This document shows positions 57,311 through 64,000 of a stretch of 64,000 bases of DNA, piece after piece. Below the pieces are notes generated by a model that saw nothing but the letters and a program-made list of their open reading frames with translations, ran no database searches and was not told the DNA's origin. Source of the DNA: Cryptomeria japonica (lineage: Eukaryota > Streptophyta > Pinopsida > Cupressales > Cupressaceae); the NCBI RefSeq assembly GCF_030272615.1, contig NC_081411.1, positions 186,704,949-186,768,948 of the forward strand. Direction: 5' to 3'. The number at the start of each line of letters is the position of its first letter. The first letter of the stretch is position 1. The translations under genes were made by a program, and so were the position numbers.

Positions 57311-58460
57311 TTCAACTTTAGCTTCTAGGGCCTACTCTACCAATTGAACAGTAGGTGTCAGTTGATCTTCTATTATAGCAACAAAATCCCATCCATTGTC
57401 TGTCAGATCCTCATCAAAATCATCAGTGACTCCATCATCAGCATAATAACAAGATTTGTCTCTATTCTTCTTAAACTTGTATTTTTGATAATCAAGGTTA
57501 GGCTTATATGTTCTGTTAGCTTCTTCTCTTAATCTTACATGTCTATCAGGACATCTAGAATCCATATGACCAATCTTATTATAGTTAAAACATTTAAAGG
57601 GTGCTTTACCTTCATACTTACTTCCAATTGGACCTTTAGGCATTTTCCTTGCAAATAGTGCTTCAAGTTCTTCATTTTCTCTCCTGCTTTCTTCAAGTTC
57701 TCTTGCATAGAAGGATTTCCAATTAGATTTCTTAGATGATGATGATGATGATGTTGTAGATGATGATGATGCCTTGAAAACTAGATCTTTCTTAATAGTA
57801 GTAACAAGATCAAATCCCTCAGGTTCAAAAGCTGGAAGTTTTCTAGCCAAGGTGTCTCTAGATATTGATACATTAGGCATTGTTCTCAATTCATTTATAG
57901 CAGTAACTTTCATTTTATATGTCAATGGAAATGCTCTTAAAACTTTAGAAACAATCTCATCTTCACTTAAGGTTCCTCCACAACATTGTATACCCAAAAC
58001 AATTTCATTTACTCTTTCCATAAAAGCAAAAATTATTTCATCTTCTTCCACTTTCAGATTTTCATACCTTACCCGAAAGCATTCAAGTTTTGCAATTTTG
58101 ACTATGGAATCTCCTTCATTCAATGTTTCCAGTTTGTCCTAAATAGCTTTAGCAATAGATCTATTTGATAATCCATGACTTGCTGATCTGATAATGCACT
58201 CAAAAGTGCTTCTCTTTCTTTGCAATCATTTTCCTCATCTTTAGCCAAGTTAGGTGGTTTAGGTTGACCTTGAGTAGGAGCAGTATAGAAATTCTTTGTA
58301 ACATCCCATATGTGCTTTCCAATGCAATTAAAATGTGCCTCCATTCTAATCTTCCATGTCCCATAGTTAGTTCCATCAAGTTCCGGACTATCCTCCTTGA
58401 AATAGTTAGAAGACGTTGGATCTCCTCGAGCTGTTAAACTTCTGCCAAAAAAGAGGACTA
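57311..58460 (-). pseudogene. Element I gag
   Basis: The N-terminal piece at 58430-58160 has ELDGTNYGTWKIRMEAHFNCIG, the copia Gag start motif, but no ATG is visible at the expected position. After a frame change the frame 58123-57332 holds KVEEDEIIFAFMERVNEIV, a Ser-rich run, and a zinc knuckle CFNYNKIGHMDSRC that again has Tyr for the second Cys, as in element H. The frame ends at a TAG before the protease. Confidence 0.88.
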
Positions 58461-58461
58461 T

Positions 58462-58474
58462 GCTATGATACCAA
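58462..58474 (-). promoter_or_regulatory. Element I primer binding site
   Basis: The minus strand reads TTGGTATCATAGC directly after the 5' LTR end (CTAACAA). It corresponds to the initiator tRNA-Met complement with one change (ATAGC for AGAGC). Confidence 0.8.
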
Positions 58475-58475
58475 T

Positions 58476-59537
58476 TGTTAGATCCCAGAGACAACTGAGA
58501 GGGGGGGGGTAAATCAGTTGTCCAATAAATTAAACCAAAATTAACTTAACCAAAACTTAATGCTTAATGCCAGTAAACCAAAATTTATGTCGGTAGACAG
58601 TTTTATTAGTTAATTCCCGTACCGATAAATATTAATGCATGAAACAGAAAGACATTAATATCCACAACACATAACACAAATATGTGTATGTGGAAACCAT
58701 GTAAGGGGAAAAACCATGGTGGGAAGCCTTACCCACAATCAAATGATACTGTTGCAGATAGTATGTGTGTATAATATGGATTCTACACATGCAGAAAGGC
58801 CAGTTGCCTAGAGCTTACTGCTCAATCACAAAATGAGAGTCACATTGACTACAATTGGATGGTTAAATCCAATGATAATGTACTACTTAAAATAGCATCT
58901 TCATATGTTGGATTTAGTACCGGTTTAGTTTTGATTGCCTTCACAAAAACCTTCCTTCAACCTTGAAATAATGTCTGCGTGTATAGCTCTACTTATTTTT
59001 GCATATACCCTATTACAATCCTTTTTCCAATCACATATCAATCTCACAAATGAGATCTAACATTTATACCATAACCTAAGACCAATTGAATAGGTTAGCT
59101 CACTAAAAGATATTACAATAAAATCAATTATAAATAAATCAATATCTAATGCATGATGTTGTCTCAATGCCTTTAAAATAATAATAAATCATCTCCATAA
59201 CATATCGTGCTGAACTGGAATAGATATGCTTGCCGGTGTATATCCTGGACCTATTTGTTGGTAACATCAAATATGCAAACCCGAATAAACAAATAACCAA
59301 ATCGCCAATTCCAAGTGATCAAATAATATCTTCGACATAACCAAGTAGTCTCCAAGTCACTCCAAGTGTCAATGAACAATATAATCTATCGGTGAACCAA
59401 ATACCGGTGACTGTGCATAAGTCTTTGGCTCGCCGGTGAACATAACAAGAATCTCTAAGTGCTGATAAGTGTTGACAAGTGATGACAAGTGTTGACATCA
59501 ATGACAAAACCATATCAACAAATCCAAAATACCAACA
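58476..59537 (-). repeat. Element I 5' LTR (1062 bp)
   Basis: On the plus strand it starts TGTTAGATCCCAG and ends ATACCAACA, followed by TSD TCATG. It carries the GAGAGGGGGGGGGTAAATCAG segment typical of this LTR group. Confidence 0.92.
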
Positions 59538-59542
59538 TCATG

Positions 59543-60402
59543 TACATCTACATTGTCAGTAGCATCAACATCATCATTATTACCAATGTCATCATCATCA
59601 GGGATAATCATAGGTTTAGTTTGTGTGTTTGCCGGTTGATCACCTATCACAATTTAATCAAGCTCAAAATCAGTTATTTTAATACCTTTCAGAAGATCTT
59701 CATCCTTTGAACATCATTCTTAGGAATGGATCTCAATACTGGAACCTCACTATTGGCACAAAGTCTGGTGATTGTATGAATAGCTTCCTCAAAAATTTTA
59801 TGTGCTCGGTCAAGCCACATAAACTGGTCATGAATTCTACTAAGAAAATATCTCACAAGCTCATTATCAAAATCATCTATGGTGTTTAGGGCATGGTGAA
59901 ACCCTTTCTCGGTAACCCTTTTGAACTATCCCTTCAAAATACCATTCTTATTAGACAATGCTCTATACTGATCAAAAATAGCAGCAATATGAAGATCCTC
60001 CAATGTGAAATGATAAAATGATCTAACATCTTCAACATGTAAGACACCATAAGAGACTCTGGATAGGGCTCCGATAAGATCAATTGCCTCATACTTAAAT
60101 TGGTGCCTCTTAAATTTGGGACAGGGTCTATCGGTAACATCAACTAGATGTCAGATGTCCATCTTCAATTATTCAAAAAGGTAAGCAGCTAACAAGATTT
60201 TTGGATAAATACCTTTTACTACTTTTGCACTAGGGTCCAAACACCGACAAAGATTTCTCACCGATTTTCAATCGCAAATCAAACCAGATAATCTTTGTCA
60301 ATGTTGCATAAACAAGCTCTGCTCTTCTCTATTTTCTCTCCGAGTGCCCACAAGAATGCAATGTGACAAATAACATTCAAAAATTTCTTTTGATTTGCCC
60401 AT
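59543..60402 (-). pseudogene. Element F ORF2, N-terminal part (unrecognised protein)
   Basis: On the minus strand an ATG at 60402 opens a frame starting MGKSKEIFECYL. With a few stops and at least one frameshift near 59690 it runs through AKVVKGIYPKILLAAYLF, VTDRPCPKFKRHQFKYEAIDL, EDVRSFYHFTLEDLHIAAIF and DNELVRYFLSRIHDQFMWLDRAH to an Asp-rich stretch (IIPDDDDIGNN) that ends at the element I insertion and continues at 24208. The whole ORF2 would be about 650 residues. It starts about 215 bases after the gag stop. I recognise no domain; it is not reverse transcriptase, integrase or PMD. Confidence 0.65.
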
Positions 60403-60615
60403 TTTCTACTGCATTAAATGTCATTACAGGTAGAACCCTAAAATATCTTCCAACATACTACCGGTTATCATAACACATCAAACCTACCGGTTTGATCATA
60501 GTATCACTTCTTAATATTATAATGCATCAAAGTATGCAATTTAACATAGCTCATGGTCCTTCAGGGGGTTCTGAAATAGATCTAACATTAAGCTCCCCTT
60601 AAGTTTTTTAACAGC
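60403..60615 (-). other. Element F gag-ORF2 spacer
   Basis: About 210 AT-rich bases between the gag stop (60616-60618) and the ORF2 start, containing ACCGGT phrases. No feature is evident. Confidence 0.5.
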
Positions 60616-61377
60616 TTAGTTTTTTGGTGAAGAGTTCTCCACACTAGGTGAAGAATTGCGATCTTCCAATGGTTTGTCTTCAATTTTCTCATCATTCTTC
60701 TTTTTCCAGATTCTATTCATTTCAGCTCTAGTCTCCTCCATATCAACTATCATCTTCCCTTTTCGGTCAACATATTGATTCACAAGTTGGTTCACCTTAG
60801 CTCTTCAAAACTTTGCAATATGTCTTAGTTTATGACAATGATAACAAGCCATACTAGATGCTCTCCAAGGTCCAGCATTTCCTCTACCAGTCCTTCTGCA
60901 TTTCATAACTACATGACCATTGTTATGACAAATTGTGCAAACCACATTCATCCTCTTTTCCATCTCAAAGGGACTAGACCGGTTAGCATAGGGTCTCTAT
61001 CAATTAGGACTTCTTCGATCATTAAAGGTTCTTTTCCAACCACCAACATACCTCTGACCCATGTGAGGTGCGGGATTATTTTCTCCATACTTGCACTAAA
61101 CAGCTATATGTCCATGCATATTTCAAGTGTAACAATAACCATTAAAGGATCTAGGCTTAGATCCTTGATATGTATTAGGTCTATAACCATTAGTAACATC
61201 ATATCTGCTTCTACACACATTAGCAGTATGTCCTGGCTTATGACAATTGAAACATACAGGTTTTGTAAGGTCTCTTGGAAGAGATACTAAGTTCGCCATG
61301 GGGAGATTCCATGGGGACTGATGCTTGGCTGCCCTGAGAAGTGAGTGCCGTGGAGGGGAGCCTGTGGGGTCAAGCAT
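60616..61377 (-). pseudogene. Element F gag, C-terminal part with four zinc knuckles
   Basis: One unshifted frame on the minus strand carries four CCHC knuckles: CFNCHKPGHTANVC (about 61213-61254), CYT-stop-NMHGHIAV-stop-C (about 61100), CTICHNNGHVVMKC (about 60900-60945) and CYHCHKLRHIAKF-stop (about 60815-60850). It ends with a charged tail (MIVDMEETRAEMNRIWKKK) and TAA at 60616. In-frame stops fall at Cys or Gln codons. Four knuckles are more than the one or two usual in plant retrotransposon Gag. The first 25 residues (from 61377) may belong to adjacent sequence. Confidence 0.75.
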
Positions 61378-62334
61378 CTATGTATTCTCCTTGAATCCCA
61401 TAATGAGTCTACCTCTCAAGTACCTAATGTCCTTGCCTACCCTAAGGAATGTGGAAATGAGCATGATTATCTTGAGTCTAAGTTATAACATCTTGTATTC
61501 TTTGATTGTCAAAAGTTGAATGTTATCCCATTTCAAAAGCAAAACACATTGATCAAAACAAGATTAAACACAAGAGATATTCATCCAACAAAAGTTCAAC
61601 AAGGTTCAAAGCACATCTTCCAACATGGTTATCAAACATTGTTCAAAAATTTGTCTCAACATTCATGTCACTTGGATTTAGGTTCATCCTAGGTTGCATT
61701 TTTCAAAGTCATTGTCAAGTATCAAGGTTAGGTTTCACCTAAGTCATACTTCTTTTGCATATCAATAGAAGTCATCCTTTTGCATATGTCCTCTTGCATA
61801 AGAGTAATATCATTTCATAGTTAAACCTTAGGTTTCATCTTAGGTTACCATTGTCATACATTTGCATTTGCATATCCCAAGTCTCTTCATTAAGCCTAAG
61901 TCATTGTCATATCATATTAAGATCATTTGCATAGTAATTGTCCTTTTGCATATAGTGTCAAACCTAGGTCTTGTCATACTTGATTAATCCAAATCTTTGA
62001 TAAACCCTAAGCCATTGTTGGGAAGTCTAGACATTATCAAACTTTTGTCCTTTTGTCATCAATATCATTTCGTCAAACCTAGCTTAGTATCCAAGCATAT
62101 AGGGGAGACATTTGTCATCTTGTCCTTTGCCATTTAAGTCCTTTTGTCCTTTGAGGTCTAGACATCATTCCAATATCCTAAGGGTCTCTCTTAGATTTAC
62201 ATTCCAAAAGTTTGTCAAAATCTTCAAAAACACCAAAAACATAGATTGCATTTTCATTTATTTAGTTTGCATTTAGTTGCATATCATATATTATCCTTGA
62301 AAAATTCCAAAAATATTGCATTTGCATAAGTGAC
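61378..62334 (+). other. AT-rich leader of a further, unidentified element
   Basis: Around 950 bases rich in phrases such as CTTTTGCATAT, GTCATTGTCATA and AACCTAGG, leading up to the ATG at 62335. It resembles long retrotransposon leaders, but I could not find LTR ends or a primer site. The small plus-strand frames (61325-61519, 61506-61742) are not supported. A stop at 62263-62265 closes the downstream frame upstream. Confidence 0.45.
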
Positions 62335-64000
62335 ATGTCTATTGAAACAAGGTTCCAAGCACCAATGATGCAACAAAGTTTGACATATCAACCAACAATG
62401 CAATCACAATTCTATCCAACCCAACAACAAGGCAATATCAATCAAACTTATCATGATGAAACAAGTCTCCAAATACAAAAACTAGAGGAGAAACTAGCTC
62501 AAGAACAAGAGATTTTCAAACAAAGAGTGAAAAACAGTGAGAAGATTAGATCACAAATGTCCAAAGTGTTTCAAAAATTTCCAGGTCAAAATCCAAATAT
62601 TGAGCCAATTGATGTAAGATCTCTTCTTGAACGATCAAACATACCAGCTCTCCTCTCCCAAATAGAGATGATGAAAAAATTACAAGAAAGGAGACAACAT
62701 CAATTTCAACATTATGTGCCTCCACAACAAGAACAAGGTGTTTACTATCAATCAGATTTTCAACCATCACAACCAATGGTCCAACATATGCAACCAACAC
62801 AACCAATGGTCCAACATATGCAACCAACACAACCAATGGTCCAATTTCAACAATATGTCCAACCAACTATACAATGTCCACAAATAGTCCAACCAATGGT
62901 GGAATATCAACAAGTTCAAGTTCAATCAACATATCAATGTCAACAACCACGACCAAACATTCAAAAACAAAGGTTGCAACACACACCAAGCCAAGTTTCA
63001 AACATGTCAAACCAATTTGATCAACATTTAGTTCGAAATCAAAACATGACATCAAATCAAAAACAAGTTCAAATTCCAAGTCCAATCATGTCAAAACCTC
63101 GAAAGAAAGGTGGCCTTATTGCAATGCTCTTAAGGAAACGACTAAGTGAGTCTTTTGAGGAAGATAAAGATAATACACTTATGTCTAGCAATGCCTCATC
63201 CCCTCACAAGCAAATTGACTCTCCAGTGGCATCTATCCCTACACCTTTAGAAGTTTCACAAGAACCTTCCATATTGTCCTCATCAAACAATACACCCAAG
63301 GATGCAATTATCCAAGAGCTATCCATAATTGATTGCCAAGATAATCCAACTCGTGACGTATATCCTTGTCATGTTTCAGAAATACAAGTCCCAATGCCAC
63401 CATGCACTTTATTGCCATTACCTGTTTTAGAGGACCCCCTTCAAAGTCCCTCTTCCTCATGTTCAAGCATTGATTCCTTGCCAGAATCCTTCACGAATGT
63501 TCAAAGTTTATTTCCTTCATGCCAAAACATTGATCCCTTGTCAGAATCTTCCATGCATATCCAAAGTCCAACCTCATGTCAAGAGGATAACTTAGAGCAC
63601 GAAGAAATGAGTCCTAAAGTAAATCAAGATCAAGATCCTGAAACCTTATCATCCCATCCAATTGTTGACCAGGACCCCATGTTCCTAGACACTCACAATG
63701 ATTCCCCTATTCTTGTCCATCCTATCCAGAGTCCTATTGATACTCCATTCCTTAAGCAAGATCAAGCTATCCCAGTTCATCCAATCCCAAACGATCCCAT
63801 TCCATTTCATGAACACGATATCCTTTCAAATCCCATTGAAAATCAAGATATTCCTCCCATCCTTTCCAATGATCCCATTAAAAGTCAAGAGCAAAGCACC
63901 TTTAAAGAAGATTCCAATGATCTTCCTCCTTGTCAAGATCAAATCATTCCTTCAGATCCTCCACAAGATCCTTTTGTTCCTCCATCTCCACGTCCTAATC
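62335..64000 (+). CDS. Long open frame of at least 555 codons, Gln/Pro/Ser-rich, open at window edge
   Basis: From the ATG at 62335 the frame has no stop to base 64000. It is the longest open stretch in the window and is incomplete at its 3' end. Residues 43-80 form a charged amphipathic helix (SLQIQKLEEKLAQEQEIFK). Residues 146-175 are three copies of a ten-residue repeat (QPMVQHMQPT). Residues 254-270 are basic (KPRKKGG then LLRKRL). The rest is rich in Ser, Pro, Asp and Ile (for example SSIDSLPESF and NIDPLSESS as a diverged pair). I do not recognise a domain. By position behind a long leader it could be gag or an extra 5' ORF of a Ty3/gypsy element. Its minus-strand frames are shadows. 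Confidence 0.65.
   Translation, partial: MSIETRFQAPMMQQSLTYQPTMQSQFYPTQQQGNINQTYHDETSLQIQKLEEKLAQEQEIFKQRVKNSEKIRSQMSKVFQKFPGQNPNIEPIDVRSLLERSNIPALLSQIEMMKKLQERRQHQFQHYVPPQQEQGVYYQSDFQPSQPMVQHMQPTQPMVQHMQPTQPMVQFQQYVQPTIQCPQIVQPMVEYQQVQVQSTYQCQQPRPNIQKQRLQHTPSQVSNMSNQFDQHLVRNQNMTSNQKQVQIPSPIMSKPRKKGGLIAMLLRKRLSESFEEDKDNTLMSSNASSPHKQIDSPVASIPTPLEVSQEPSILSSSNNTPKDAIIQELSIIDCQDNPTRDVYPCHVSEIQVPMPPCTLLPLPVLEDPLQSPSSSCSSIDSLPESFTNVQSLFPSCQNIDPLSESSMHIQSPTSCQEDNLEHEEMSPKVNQDQDPETLSSHPIVDQDPMFLDTHNDSPILVHPIQSPIDTPFLKQDQAIPVHPIPNDPIPFHEHDILSNPIENQDIPPILSNDPIKSQEQSTFKEDSNDLPPCQDQIIPSDPPQDPFVPPSPRPN

Larger units (their letters stand above)
24209..59537 (-). mobile_element. Element I: Ty1/copia retrotransposon, split by element D
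   Basis: A copia element on the minus strand. Its 3' LTR is at 24209-25249 and its 5' LTR at 58476-59537, with the perfect target duplication TCATG at 24204-24208 and 59538-59542. Internal coding runs right to left: gag, protease and integrase at 55726-58450, then element D (27074-55725), then reverse transcriptase and RNase H at 25640-27068. Joining across D makes the reading frame colinear with element H. I was inserted into ORF2 of element F. Without D it is about 6.7 kb, a normal size. Confidence 0.92.

Noticed and set aside
62546-63085. Two minus-strand frames of 106 and 72 residues with Val/Leu-rich repeats
   Set aside because: They lie exactly antisense to the 555-codon plus-strand frame; their repeats are the complement of its Gln/Pro/Met repeats.

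Overview
The window is intergenic, repeat-derived DNA from a large plant nuclear genome. I saw no conserved host gene, rRNA, tRNA or CRISPR array. Almost every base belongs to LTR retrotransposons of the Ty3/gypsy and Ty1/copia types, inserted into one another. Long LTRs (0.8-1.7 kb), deep nesting, old decayed copies and AT-rich sequence suggest a giant seed-plant genome, possibly a gymnosperm. The species cannot be read from the sequence.

Layout, outermost first. (1) Element A, 1-6404 and 13323-13692, + strand: an old Ty3/gypsy Tat-type element with gag, protease, reverse transcriptase, two RNases H and the start of integrase. It is split by a solo LTR at 2263-3941 (TSD GAGAG), which is itself split at 3446-3919, and by element E at 6405-13317 (TSD CCAAG). 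E is a gag-protease-only gypsy element in LTR-int-LTR-int-LTR form. (2) Element F, minus strand, from about 13693 to about 61377: a copia-like non-autonomous element with a four-zinc-knuckle Gag and a second unrecognised ORF. Its LTR is split by copia element H (14211-22067, + strand), whose 3' LTR holds another solo LTR (21161-21969, TSD TATTA). (3) F's ORF2 is split by copia element I (24209-59537, minus, TSD TCATG). I's pol is split by element D (27074-55725, minus, TSD GTTCT/GTTCC), a gypsy derivative without gag-pol. D's satellite is split by element C (29056-47594, minus, TSD AAAAC), a young full-length Tat element whose 1472-bp LTRs are about 98.6% identical by eye. (4) From about 61380 rightward lies a different unit on the + strand, with a long AT-rich leader and a frame of at least 555 codons that is still open at the window edge.

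The most interesting system is inside element C. Downstream of pol, in the opposite orientation, lies what looks like a complete gene: TATA box, short first exon, GT-AG intron, and a second exon encoding a plant mobile domain (PMD) protein with an acidic/RG stretch and a coiled coil. The frame is unshifted over 1.9 kb but carries about ten stop codons. Its intron contains an array of TAGCGCAT motifs, and the 5' leader of the same element carries arrays of the reverse complement. A rearranged second copy of the PMD gene sits in element D. Cellular PMD proteins (MAIN, MAIL1) act in transposon silencing, so a transposon-borne PMD gene deserves attention. Other points worth following are F's ORF2 protein, the open frame at the right edge, an in-frame 84-bp minisatellite, and stop codons that nearly all look like C-to-T decay.
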